DNA of 64,000 bases from Streptomyces sp. DT2A-34. GTDB taxonomy: Bacteria > Actinomycetota > Actinomycetes > Streptomycetales > Streptomycetaceae. The stretch covers positions 5,126,001 through 5,190,000 of the forward strand of contig NZ_JASTWJ010000001.1 in the NCBI RefSeq assembly GCF_030499515.1, written 5' to 3'. Below are positions 34,034-42,576 of this stretch, in pieces (position 1 is the stretch's first letter; the number at the start of each line of letters is the position of its first letter). The notes below the pieces were generated by a model that worked only from the letters and a program-made list of their open reading frames with translations, ran no database searches and was not told the origin of the DNA. Position numbers and translations under genes: made by a program.

Positions 34034-37000
34034 TCAGTTGGTCCCGATCCGCGACAGCAGGTCCACGATCCGGGACTGCACCTCACCGCTGGTGGACCGC
34101 TCGGCGAGGAACAGCACGGTCTCGCCGGAGGCCAGCCGCGGCAGGTCGGCCTGGTCGACGGCGGCCGTGTAGACGACGAGCGGGGTGCGGTTGAGCTGCC
34201 CGTTCGCACGCAGCCAGTCCACGATCCCGGCCCGGCGCCGATGCACCTGCATCAGGTCCATCACGACCAGGTTCGGCCGGAAGTCGCCCGCCAGCGCCAC
34301 CGCGTCGGCATCACTCGCGGCCCGCGCCACCTGCATCCCGCGCCGCTCCAGCGTCGCGGTCAACGCCAGCGCGATCTCGGCGTGCTCCTCGATGAGCAGG
34401 ACGCGCGGCGGGTGCTGCTCGGTGTCCCGGGGCGCGAGCGCCTTCAGCAGTACGGCGGGATCGGCGCCGTACGCCGCCTCCCGCGAGGCCTGTCCGAGCC
34501 CCGCCGTCACCATCACCGGCACCTCGGCGGCCACCGCCGCCTGCCGCAGCGACTGCAGCGCGGTCCGCGTGATCGGCCCGGTCAGCGGGTCGACGAACAG
34601 CGCGGCCGGGAACGCCGCGATCTGCGCGTCGACCTCCTCGCGAGAGTGCACGATGACGGGCCGGTAGCCGCGGTCGCTCAGCGCCTGCTGGGTCGTCACG
34701 TCCGGCGCCGGCCACACCAGCAGCCGCCGCGGGTTGTCGAGCGGCTCCGGCGGCAACTCGTCGTCCATCGGCTGCGGGCGCGGCGTGTCGGCGACCTCGA
34801 TGGCGCCGCCCGGCCCGTCCAACGGCTCGGGCCCCTCGGCGGCGTTCTCGTCCGGCGCGCCTATGGCGTACGACCGCCCGGCGCCCTCGGTCATCGGCGC
34901 CAGCCGCGACTGCCCGGCCTGCGACGGCTGGGGCTGCCCGCCGAGCGACGGCTGCGGCGCCGGGGAGGGAACCGGCTGCGCGGGCGTCGGCTGCTCGGCC
35001 TGCGGATGCGGCCGTGCCGCCTGCTCCGCCGCCGCGCCGGTCCGGGTGGCGGGATCGGGCGGCGTACCCAGCTTGCGGCGCCGTCCCCCGTTGGTCTGAT
35101 GCGGGGGAGGCGTCGCCGACGGCTGCTGCACCTGCGCCGCCTGCCGCGTGAAGGGCACCCCCTGCCCCAACGTCCGCACACTGATCGCCCGCCCCTGCGT
35201 CGAGTTCGGGTCGACGGGGGCGCCGGGAGCGGCGGCGGCTTCGGCAGGCAGAGGCTGCGCCGCACGCTGCTGCTGGGTGGCCTGGGCCGCCGCGGCCGCC
35301 TCGGGAGGCAGCGGGGTGCCCGGAGCAGGCGTACCGGGGGCGGGCTGGGGCTGCGCCTGCTGGGGGGCGTTCGGATTCGGCGGTACGGGGGTGGCGGCGC
35401 CCTGCGGCGGGACGGGAGCGCCGGCCGCGTGCGGGGGCGCGGGGGTCGCCGCAGCGACGTTCGCCGGTACGGCTGTCCCGGCACCGGAGGTGTCGTCGGC
35501 AGCGGGCCACGGCTGGGGGGCCGGGGTGCCCTGCGTCGGGGCTGCCTCGGTGGGGAGGGGCTGGCCAGGCACCGGCTGCGCGGGGGCGGGGTGGCCAGGT
35601 ACCGGCTGGGGCTGACCCTGCTGCACCGGAACCGGCCGGCCCGGAGCCGCTTGCCCTGGAACAGCCGGAGCCGCCTGCCCCGCAGCGCCCTGCACGGGCA
35701 CGCTCTGCGCCGGCGCCCCGGCGGCTTCCGCCGGCTGGCCCATGGCCCGGCGACGACGTCCGGTCGGCGCGCTGGTCGGATGCGGCTGCGGCGGGGTGTG
35801 ATCCTCGGACTGGTCGTGCGGCACGGCATCGTGCCGGCCTTCGTCGACGGGAACGTCACCGGGGGTTCCCTGGCCGGGAACCTGGACCTGGCCCGGAATC
35901 TGGACCTGGCCCGGAATCTGGGCCTGACCCGGAATCTGGGCCTGGCCCGGAACCTGGGCCTGGCCCGGGGCCTGACCCTGCACAGGAGCCGGCACCTGCC
36001 CCGGAACCGGAACCGGAACCGCACCCGGCATCTGCCCAGGAGCCACAGGCGAAGCCGGAGTCATGGCCGCACCCGCATCCGCCCCCGCACCCGTGGTCGG
36101 AGACGAACCCGGAGACGAACCCGGAGCCGAACCCGGCGCCGGAGTCGGCTCCGCGCCGCCCTGCCCCTCCACACCGTCCACAGCGTCCACACCGTCGGCG
36201 GCGGCAGTCCGGTCCGCCGCGGCGGGCGGCAGCGCGAACACCTGACGGGGCCCCGCCTCCTGCGCCTGCGCCTGCGCGGCACCACGCTCGGCCGCCGCGG
36301 CCAGGGCACGCCGCCGACGCCCGGACGGCTGAGGACCCTCACCCGTACCGGCCGTACCGGCCTCGGAACCCGGCTGAGCGGCGTCACCGCCCGCAGGCAA
36401 CGCGGGCGGCAGCGCGTGCTGCTCTCCGCCGTCCCGCCGGGCACGTCGCCCACTGGGTGCGGGCACACCTTGCGGGGGTACGGTCCCGCCGAGCCCGTTC
36501 CCGGCGGCCGCGGTCCCCGCAGCGTGCTCGCCGGCCATGACGACGGCTCCCTCGGCGACACCGTGCCGACCGTCCTGGCCGTCCTGGCCGTGCAGGCCGC
36601 CCTCGCCACCGTCACCGCTCTCGGCCGGTCGCCCGCGTCGCCGCCCGGTACCGCCGGAGGCCTCGGCGCCGGCGTCCCCCGCACCCTGCGCGAGCTCCAG
36701 CGCAGGCGGGGCCGCGCGCCTGCGCCGCCGTCCGGTGGGCGCCGCGCCCTCGGCGTCGGAGGCCTCGGCCTCGGCGCCGGGCGTATCGCTCTCCAGGAAG
36801 GCGTCGACGGAGGACCGCCGGGCCCGCCGCCGACCGCCCCCGGCACCCTGCTCGCCGTCCTCGGCGGCACCCTCGGCCCCGTCACCGGCCTCAGCGGGGG
36901 CGGCCTCGACGGGAGCTGCGGGAACGGCCCCGGCCCCACCGCCGATCGGCACTTCGAGGACGTACGCACTGCCGCTCATCCCCGGCACCTCGTGCGTCTG

Positions 37001-38635
37001 GAGCACACCGCCGTGAGCCCGCACGATCCCGCGCACGATCGGCTCGTGCACCGGGTCTCCCCCGGTGTACGGCCCACGCACCTCGATCCGTACGACCTCG
37101 CCGCGCTGCGCCGCCGCGACGACGACGGTGTTGTCCATGTAACCGCCCGCCGACACGGGCGAGTTGCCGGTCGCGTCGACGCCGGCGACATCCGCGACGA
37201 GATGCGCGAGTGCCGTGGCGAGGCGCTGCGGGTCGACCTCGGCCTCGATGGGCGGCGCGTGCACGGCGAACTGCACCCGCCCCGGCCCGATGAGCTCGAC
37301 GGCCCCGTCGACACCCGCGGCGACGACGGCGTCGAGCATCACCTTCGTACGGGTGACCCCCTCGCCGCCCGAGTCGAGCCGCTGGTACCCGAGGACGTTG
37401 TCGATCAGCGTCGTGATGCGCGAATAACCGGCCGACAGGTGATGCAGCACCTGGTTGGCCTCGGGCCACAACTGCCCCGCGTCGTCCGCGGCGAGTGCGG
37501 CCAGCTCACGACGGAGTTCGTCGAGCGGACCCCGCAGCGAACGCGCGAGCAGCGTCAGCAACTGCTCATGCCGGCCCGCAAGCGCCTCGTACCGGTCCTT
37601 CTCCCGCTCCCCGAGCGCGGCGTACCGCTCCTCGCCCGCGGCGAGCTCCTCCTCGTGCCGCTCCTTGAGCTCCTCGAGTTCGGCCACGTGCTTCTGCCGC
37701 AGGGCGGTCAGCTCGGAGGCGTGCTCCTCGGCGAGCCGCTCCAGTTCCTGAGCGTGCCGCTCGTCCTCTGCCGCCTTCTCCTCGGCGAGGGCGTCGTAGG
37801 GCCGCCGGTCGCTGAAGGTCATCACGGCACCGACGAGCTGGTCGCCGTCGCGGACGGGCGCGGTCGTCAGGTCGACGGACACCTTGTCCCCGCCCTTGGA
37901 CCACAGCACCTGCCCACGCACCCGGTGCTTGCGCCCCGAGCGCAGGGTGTCGGCGAGCGGAGACTCCTCGTACGGGAAGGGGGACCCGTCGGCACGGGAG
38001 TGCACGGCGAGCGTGTGCAGCTCACGCCCACCGAGCTCGCTGGCCCGATAACCCAGTATCTGAGCGGCGGCCGGATTGACGAGGACGATCCGCCCGTCGG
38101 TGTCGGTCCCCACGACACCTTCCGACGCGGCCCGCAGGATCATCTCGGTCTGCCGCTGCGAACGCGCCAGCTCCGCCTCGGTGTCGACGGTCCCGGAGAG
38201 ATCCCGCACGACGAGCATGAGCAGCTCGTCACCCGTGTAGCCGTAGCCGTCGTAGGCCTGCTGGCCGTTCTCGAGATTCGCGGACGTGACCTCGACCGGG
38301 AACTCGCTCCCGTCGGTCCGCCGGGCCATCATCCGGGTCGGCTTGGTCCGCCCCTGCGGATCCATGTGTTCGGGCCGCCGCATGGACCCCGGGATCAGCT
38401 TGGAGTCGAAGTGGGGCAGCAGATCGAGCAGCCCGCGACCGACCAGAGCGGTCCCCGGTGCCTCGAAGGTCTCCAGGGCGATGGTGTTGGCGTTGACGAC
38501 GGTCCCATTGGCGTTGACCAGCACCAATGCGTCGGGAAGCGCGTCGAGTATGGCTGCGAGGCGAGCAGCGCCTCGGGATGGCCTGCTGCTCACGAGACGC
38601 TTCCTCCCTGTTACCGCACCTTGCCGACCGCTCAA
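34034..38635 (-). CDS. Giant PAS-PAS / degenerate histidine-kinase / receiver protein
   Basis: 1533 residues. Two PAS domains (about 25-150 and 160-280), a long Glu-rich coiled coil (about 285-355), a kinase-like dimerisation and ATPase region (about 355-560), roughly 700 residues of low-complexity Pro/Gln/Ala/Gly sequence broken by RRRR-type motifs (as in GRRRRA), and two receiver-like domains (about 1305-1410 and 1430-1530). Only the last receiver keeps a phospho-acceptor-like Asp (VVMDLM). The DHp helix reads LARSLRGPLDELRREL with no His at the phosphorylation position, and clear N, G1 and G2 boxes are not visible. It may act as a scaffold or pseudokinase. It is transcribed alone. Confidence 0.8.
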   Translation of the reverse strand: MSGRQGAVTGRKRLVSSRPSRGAARLAAILDALPDALVLVNANGTVVNANTIALETFEAPGTALVGRGLLDLLPHFDSKLIPGSMRRPEHMDPQGRTKPTRMMARRTDGSEFPVEVTSANLENGQQAYDGYGYTGDELLMLVVRDLSGTVDTEAELARSQRQTEMILRAASEGVVGTDTDGRIVLVNPAAAQILGYRASELGGRELHTLAVHSRADGSPFPYEESPLADTLRSGRKHRVRGQVLWSKGGDKVSVDLTTAPVRDGDQLVGAVMTFSDRRPYDALAEEKAAEDERHAQELERLAEEHASELTALRQKHVAELEELKERHEEELAAGEERYAALGEREKDRYEALAGRHEQLLTLLARSLRGPLDELRRELAALAADDAGQLWPEANQVLHHLSAGYSRITTLIDNVLGYQRLDSGGEGVTRTKVMLDAVVAAGVDGAVELIGPGRVQFAVHAPPIEAEVDPQRLATALAHLVADVAGVDATGNSPVSAGGYMDNTVVVAAAQRGEVVRIEVRGPYTGGDPVHEPIVRGIVRAHGGVLQTHEVPGMSGSAYVLEVPIGGGAGAVPAAPVEAAPAEAGDGAEGAAEDGEQGAGGGRRRARRSSVDAFLESDTPGAEAEASDAEGAAPTGRRRRRAAPPALELAQGAGDAGAEASGGTGRRRGRPAESGDGGEGGLHGQDGQDGRHGVAEGAVVMAGEHAAGTAAAGNGLGGTVPPQGVPAPSGRRARRDGGEQHALPPALPAGGDAAQPGSEAGTAGTGEGPQPSGRRRRALAAAAERGAAQAQAQEAGPRQVFALPPAAADRTAAADGVDAVDGVEGQGGAEPTPAPGSAPGSSPGSSPTTGAGADAGAAMTPASPVAPGQMPGAVPVPVPGQVPAPVQGQAPGQAQVPGQAQIPGQAQIPGQVQIPGQVQVPGQGTPGDVPVDEGRHDAVPHDQSEDHTPPQPHPTSAPTGRRRRAMGQPAEAAGAPAQSVPVQGAAGQAAPAVPGQAAPGRPVPVQQGQPQPVPGHPAPAQPVPGQPLPTEAAPTQGTPAPQPWPAADDTSGAGTAVPANVAAATPAPPHAAGAPVPPQGAATPVPPNPNAPQQAQPQPAPGTPAPGTPLPPEAAAAAQATQQQRAAQPLPAEAAAAPGAPVDPNSTQGRAISVRTLGQGVPFTRQAAQVQQPSATPPPHQTNGGRRRKLGTPPDPATRTGAAAEQAARPHPQAEQPTPAQPVPSPAPQPSLGGQPQPSQAGQSRLAPMTEGAGRSYAIGAPDENAAEGPEPLDGPGGAIEVADTPRPQPMDDELPPEPLDNPRRLLVWPAPDVTTQQALSDRGYRPVIVHSREEVDAQIAAFPAALFVDPLTGPITRTALQSLRQAAVAAEVPVMVTAGLGQASREAAYGADPAVLLKALAPRDTEQHPPRVLLIEEHAEIALALTATLERRGMQVARAASDADAVALAGDFRPNLVVMDLMQVHRRRAGIVDWLRANGQLNRTPLVVYTAAVDQADLPRLASGETVLFLAERSTSGEVQSRIVDLLSRIGTN

Positions 38636-38911
38636 GCCATCTTGCCAACCGGCCCGCAGCGTGTCACGCGAGGGAGTCTAAGGGCTGGGGTTGCGCTCGC
38701 GACGCCGGATGAGAGAGAGGTCGCACGACGAAGTGACCCAGAACGTATGACCGCCTGTGTAGACGTCCCCCCAGCTCCCCTTCGGCTTCCCTCCAGCTTT
38801 TGCGAGACCTTCGCGGGAGTTTTACGGACTCGGTGCGTCCGGTATGGAAAGTCTGTGCGACCGATGACGAAACGCGGGTCCGCCGACCGCACAGCAGCCC
38901 TCATCCCCGTC

Positions 38912-39454
38912 CTACGACCGCTGCCCTTCCGCCCGCAGGTCGGGAAGGAGCGGCACGAGCCGGTCCCAGCGGGCGATCTGGCACCCGTCACTGCGGTCGT
39001 ACCGAGCGTCGACGGGGCGCCCGGCCCAGGTCCCGGTGACATGCGCGGTGGCCGGCCCGCCGTACTGCATGGTGCAGAAACCGTCCTGCGACGGGGGCGC
39101 GAAGACGTCCCTGCCCCACCGAGTACCGCGGTCGAGCGCGGCACAGGCGCCGTGGGCGTCGGGGTGATCGCCGCCCGCCGGATGGCAGGACAGCGAATAG
39201 GTCCGATCACCGCCACCGGTGCCGCCGCCGCTGCCGCCGGTGTTGCGGACGGTGTTGCGGACGGTGACGGTGAGGTGATCGCCGGAGCGGCCCAGGTCCT
39301 TCAGGGCCGGGGGCGCGAGGGGAAGGGGCGCGGCCTGGGCGTGCGCGGAGGCGGGCACGACGGCGGTGGAGCCGACGGCCGCGAGGGAGCCGACGGCGAC
39401 GAGGAGAACCCGGCGAAGGCGCCGGGCCGGGGCGGAACGGTTGGCCTGCAACAT
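38912..39454 (-). CDS. Subtilisin inhibitor-like (SSI family) secreted protein
   Basis: 180 residues from ATG at 39454. Signal peptide ending at SAHA. The SSI domain follows: YSLSCHPAGGDHPDAHGAC, FCTMQYGGPATAHVTGTW and SDGCQIARWDRL, with the four Cys that form the two SSI disulfides. SSI inhibitors block extracellular subtilisin-like proteases. By alignment with SSI (CPMVYDP), the reactive-site bond would be Met-Gln in CTMQYGG, with the following Asp-Pro replaced by Gly-Gly. A Gly-rich insertion after TVRNTVRNT is unusual. Confidence 0.85.
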   Translation of the reverse strand: MLQANRSAPARRLRRVLLVAVGSLAAVGSTAVVPASAHAQAAPLPLAPPALKDLGRSGDHLTVTVRNTVRNTGGSGGGTGGGDRTYSLSCHPAGGDHPDAHGACAALDRGTRWGRDVFAPPSQDGFCTMQYGGPATAHVTGTWAGRPVDARYDRSDGCQIARWDRLVPLLPDLRAEGQRS

Positions 39455-39644
39455 GACCTGACTAACGCCGTACGCCCCCGGATGTTGCGCACCGCCCCAC
39501 CGGCCCGAAGTCTCCCGACGCACGCCGGGAAGGGCTTTGCCCTGCGGCCTCCCTGCCTAGTACCGTGGGAGCCGATTGGTGACACCACGCTCGACTGTGT
39601 CATCATCTGCACGCACCACTCGCGCTCGCGCGAGCGGCTGTGCT

Positions 39645-39735
39645 GGAGGCGTCGCCTAGTCCGGTCTATGGCGCCGCACTGCTAATGCGGTTTGGGCCTT
39701 AAAGCCCATCGAGGGTTCAAATCCCTCCGCCTCCG
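39645..39735 (+). tRNA. tRNA-Ser(GCT)
   Basis: Class II tRNA. Acceptor GGAGGCG/CGCCTCC, anticodon GCT in the loop CTGCTAAT, long variable arm, T-arm GAGGG-TTCAAAT-CCCTC, discriminator G. Its 3' acceptor strand is the same as that of the chimeric tRNA at 2721. Confidence 0.95.
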
Positions 39736-39744
39736 CGCCTGATC

Positions 39745-39776
39745 ACGAAGCCCCGGTCACTGGACCGGGGCTTCGT
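39745..39776 (+). terminator. Terminator after tRNA-Ser(GCT)
   Basis: A perfect 14-bp stem (39745-39758 with 39763-39776) and a four-base loop, followed by a T-rich run. Confidence 0.85.
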
Positions 39777-39954
39777 TGGTTTCGTTCGTTCGGCGGTGCG
39801 ACGCCATGCGGCCGAAGAGGGGCAGTTTGGGGCATTTCCGCAGGTCACAAGGGGTGCGGCAAACGGATTTCACATGGCGGCGGCAGTCATGTAATGTTCT
39901 TCCTGTCGCCGCGAGCGGGCCGGAAGGGCCGGGAGCGGCGGGAAAACAGAACAA

Positions 39955-40027
39955 GCACTCGTAGCTTAACGGATAGAGCATCTGACTACGGATCAGAAGG
40001 TTGCAGGTTCGAATCCTGCCGAGTGCA
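39955..40027 (+). tRNA. tRNA-Arg(ACG), integration site of element 2
   Basis: 73 bases. Acceptor GCACTCG/CGAGTGC, anticodon ACG in CTACGGA, T-arm GCAGG-TTCGAAT-CCTGC, discriminator A. The 3' part from the anticodon loop is repeated at 55520-55563, so the gene was restored by element 2. Confidence 0.95.
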
Positions 40028-40029
40028 CA
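39986..40029 (+). repeat. attL core of element 2 (3' half of tRNA-Arg)
   Basis: It is identical to 55520-55563, from the anticodon loop to two bases past the tRNA discriminator. Confidence 0.93.
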
Positions 40030-40600
40030 GCACGTCAAAGGCCCTGTGGAGTGATCCACAGGGCCTTTGCTTTATGCCTTGACAGCAGTGTTTGACGGCA
40101 ACCGCCTCCGCCTCGGATTCGTGGAGCCGTCGACCTTGATCATGACCGTCATGCCGGAGTGCGGATGGTGGGTGTCTAGCGGGCCGGCCCCTGTCCTCGG
40201 CGGGGCGCCATCCTGTCCTCGGCCGCCAGGCCCGATCCTCGACTTCCGCGATCGACGGCGTGCGGGTGTGCCGGGGGCTTCGCGGTCGGATCGTCCCTGT
40301 CGGGGACTCCGGACTGTCAGTGGGTGCCGGTAGTCTGGTGTTGAGCTCTCTGTCAGGCACAAGATGTTGTGGCATTTCGCTGACACCCCCGTATATGTAG
40401 GGGTTCCTTGCTTGCTGACGGGGCGTCTGTGGTGCTTCACTTGATCCGCCAAACCAAAGCAGGCCCCAGCTGGGGCCCAACTTGAGGTTGGGCGCATGGC
40501 ATGGGGCCTGATGCGTTGGTCGCGCCTTGGGACCCTATCGCCCTCGCTTGGATACTCCAAGAGGGCATCTCGTGCGTCCCTCCGCGGAAACGGATGTGTG
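40030..40600. other. Left end of element 2: terminator, arm-type site and non-coding DNA
   Basis: A perfect 14-bp terminator stem (40037-40050 with 40055-40068) ends the tRNA transcript. TGACGGCAAC at 40093-40102 repeats the arm-type motif found twice near attR. A 16-bp palindrome, GGCCCCAGCTGGGGCC, lies near 40462-40477. I see no convincing gene before 40601. Confidence 0.65.
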
Positions 40601-40840
40601 ATGACAGGGCGACCCAATACTCGGGATGTATCGCCGCGCGACGACGGCTGGGCCGTGACGAGGCCCGGAGCCGACAGGGCGAGTGCCGTTCTGCCTACCC
40701 AGGCTGCAGCTGTCGAGCGCGCCAAGGAAATCCTGGCCAACGACGGTGGCGGTGAACTGAGGGTCCGGGGCAGGAACGGCCAGGTGCGGGAGCAGAACAC
40801 GGTTCCGCCGGGCAACGACCCGAAGCGATCGAAGGGCTGA
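40601..40840 (+). CDS. DUF2188-family small protein
   Basis: 79 residues from ATG at 40601. The pattern DVSPRDDGWAVTRPGADRAS, then VERAKEILANDGGGELRVRGRNGQV, is the DUF2188 fold, in which a query-like domain ends in a conserved G-x-N/R-G-x-I/V. Cytoplasmic. It is followed after 5 bases by another small gene. Function unknown. Confidence 0.75.
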   Translation: MTGRPNTRDVSPRDDGWAVTRPGADRASAVLPTQAAAVERAKEILANDGGGELRVRGRNGQVREQNTVPPGNDPKRSKG

Positions 40841-40845
40841 TCACG

Positions 40846-41022
40846 ATGGACAAGTATGTGATCAACAAGGGCTTCGGAGGCGAGCGCGAGGTCGAGGCCA
40901 CTGCGTACACCACTATTGGGGAGTTCATCGACTTCTATGAGGTCGACGGCCACGGCGACACGGTGGTGACGCTCAGGATCCGAGCTTCCCGAGTGGAGAC
41001 CATCGAGCGGATCACTGCCTGA
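40846..41022 (+). CDS. Small hypothetical protein downstream of DUF2188 gene
   Basis: 58 residues: MDKYVINKGFGGEREVEATA and a beta-rich remainder ending VETIERITA. The sequence alternates hydrophobic and charged residues like a compact beta fold. It begins 5 bases after the DUF2188 stop and ends before a strong terminator, so it is a real two-gene operon. Function unknown. Confidence 0.6.
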   Translation: MDKYVINKGFGGEREVEATAYTTIGEFIDFYEVDGHGDTVVTLRIRASRVETIERITA

Positions 41023-41043
41023 CGCATAGGCAGTACAACAAAG

Positions 41044-41076
41044 AGGAGCTCCTGCCGAGTCGGCGGGAGCTCCTCG
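41044..41076. terminator. Bidirectional terminator between the small operon and int
   Basis: Arms 41044-41058 and 41062-41076 form a 15-bp stem with one G-T pair and a three-base loop. T-rich bases on one side and A-rich bases on the other suit both directions. Confidence 0.75.
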
Positions 41077-41113
41077 ATTTATCACTGGGGTAGGGGAGCT
41101 AGACCGTGCGCAC

Positions 41114-42394
41114 TCAGGGCTTCGGCTTCGCAGGACTCCCGTCGTCGCCCGGGTCGTTGCCACCGTGATCTCGGAGAGCCTCGCCCACGCGGTCGAAGGC
41201 GGAGCGTTGGGAGTCGAGCCGCACGAAGGTGTAGATGTCCATGGTCACGCGGATCGAGCTGTGACCGAGGACTTCCATGATCATGCGGGCATCGGCGCCC
41301 TGTTCGTGGAGGAGCGAAGCGCAGGTGTGGCGCAGGTCGTGAAAGCGGACCTTGCGGACGCCGGCGCGGATGCACAGAACCTCGAAGGAGCGGTTCAGGT
41401 TGCGCGGCTCGATGGGGGTCCCGTTCTTGGTGGTGAAGACGAGGCCCTGACCCGTCCCCTTCCAGTTGGCACCAGCCGCATTCCGGTCGGCGATCTGCTG
41501 CGCGCGCTGGGCACGGAGCGCGGTCACGCACTCGGCCGGCAGGGCCACGCGACGAGCCGAGCGCTGAGTCTTCGGTGCGACGATCAGCAGTTCACCGCCG
41601 ACTCGCTGTAGGGCCTGCCGAACAGTGAGAACGCCTTCGTGAAGGTCCACGTCCGACCAGCGCAGCCCCAGCAGCTCACCACGCCGGAGGCCGATACGGA
41701 CCGCCAGTTCGTACGCGGCCCACAGCCGGTTGTCCCGAGCCGCCGCCAGGAGCTGACGCCCCTCCTTGGCGGTGAGCGGTTCGATCTCGCGCTTGGTTCC
41801 CATGCTCAGCTCCACGTTCCGGGCCACGTTGCGGGGCAACTCGTCTTCGCGTACGGCGTGCTGGAGGGCGGCACGCAGGATCACCAGCAGGAAGCGCACG
41901 GTCCGGTCAGACGGGAGCTTCTTGCAGCACTTCCGGAGGGCGCAGCAGCGCCGCTTGTGCTCCGGCCGCTTCTTGTCCTTGCCCTGCGCGCAGCACTGGC
42001 AGGTGACCGCCGTCTTCGCGAGGAAGGCGCGGATGTCGCGAGCGGTGAGCCGGACCAGCTTCTTCTTGCCGAACTCCGTGGTGACGTAGTTGCGGACGAG
42101 GGATTCGTAGTTGACGTAGGTCGTCCGGCGGACCTTTCCCTTGGCCACGTTCGTCAGCCAGTACGCCAGGTACTCGGCGATCGTCATCTTGTTGGTGGCG
42201 ATGGGCAGGCCGTTGAGGGAGTCGGCCTTGAGCTTGGTCAGCTTCTCGTGCGCCTCGTCCCAGGTCTTGCCGTAGACGCTGCGCCGCTTGTACGTGCCGT
42301 CCGTCGTCAGGACGTACGCACTGCCCTCCCAACGGCCGTCCTTGCGCTGGTAGATGGTGCCCTCGTTGTTGGCGTTCTTCTTCGGCGTGGCCAT
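41114..42394 (-). CDS. int: Tyrosine recombinase integrase, element 2
   Basis: 426 residues from ATG at 42394. It has an N-terminal AP2-like arm-binding domain (EGTIYQRKDGRWEGSAY), a core-binding domain with a Cys-rich insertion (CQCCAQGKDKK and CCALRKCCKK, about residues 140-165) and the catalytic domain: RIGLRRGELLGLRW (Arg), KTQRSARRV (Lys), HDLRHTCASLL (His-x-x-Arg), LGHSS and DIYTF (Tyr nucleophile). It integrates the element into tRNA-Arg(ACG). The Cys-rich insertion may bind zinc and is unusual for the family. The gene overlaps xis by 4 bases or fewer. Confidence 0.93.
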   Translation of the reverse strand: MATPKKNANNEGTIYQRKDGRWEGSAYVLTTDGTYKRRSVYGKTWDEAHEKLTKLKADSLNGLPIATNKMTIAEYLAYWLTNVAKGKVRRTTYVNYESLVRNYVTTEFGKKKLVRLTARDIRAFLAKTAVTCQCCAQGKDKKRPEHKRRCCALRKCCKKLPSDRTVRFLLVILRAALQHAVREDELPRNVARNVELSMGTKREIEPLTAKEGRQLLAAARDNRLWAAYELAVRIGLRRGELLGLRWSDVDLHEGVLTVRQALQRVGGELLIVAPKTQRSARRVALPAECVTALRAQRAQQIADRNAAGANWKGTGQGLVFTTKNGTPIEPRNLNRSFEVLCIRAGVRKVRFHDLRHTCASLLHEQGADARMIMEVLGHSSIRVTMDIYTFVRLDSQRSAFDRVGEALRDHGGNDPGDDGSPAKPKP

Positions 42395-42576
42395 CAGGCA
42401 GCTTCCTGTTCGGTCTGGAGGGATATGTAGGCGTGCACGGCGGATTCGCTGATACGGCGGCAGCGGCCGATCTTGAAGGAGGCGAGTTCGCGCGAGCGGA
42501 TCAGGTCGTGGACCTTCCAGCGGCTGATGCCGAGACGCTCGGCGACCTGGTCCACGGTGAGCACGGCAGTCGTCAT
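42394..42576 (-). CDS. xis: Excisionase, element 2
   Basis: 60 residues: LTVDQVAERLGISRWKVHDL, then SFKIGRCRRISESAVHAY, a MerR-like winged helix of the excisionase/DNA-binding helix family. It overlaps rep by 4 bases (ATGA) and its stop overlaps the int start. Confidence 0.88.
   Translation of the reverse strand: MTTAVLTVDQVAERLGISRWKVHDLIRSRELASFKIGRCRRISESAVHAYISLQTEQEAA

Noticed and set aside
34241..39685. A very long plus-strand open frame (about 1800 codons) opposite the PAS/receiver gene
   Set aside because: Composed of Arg/Gly/Leu-rich nonsense mirroring the minus-strand protein, with no recognisable domain or start.
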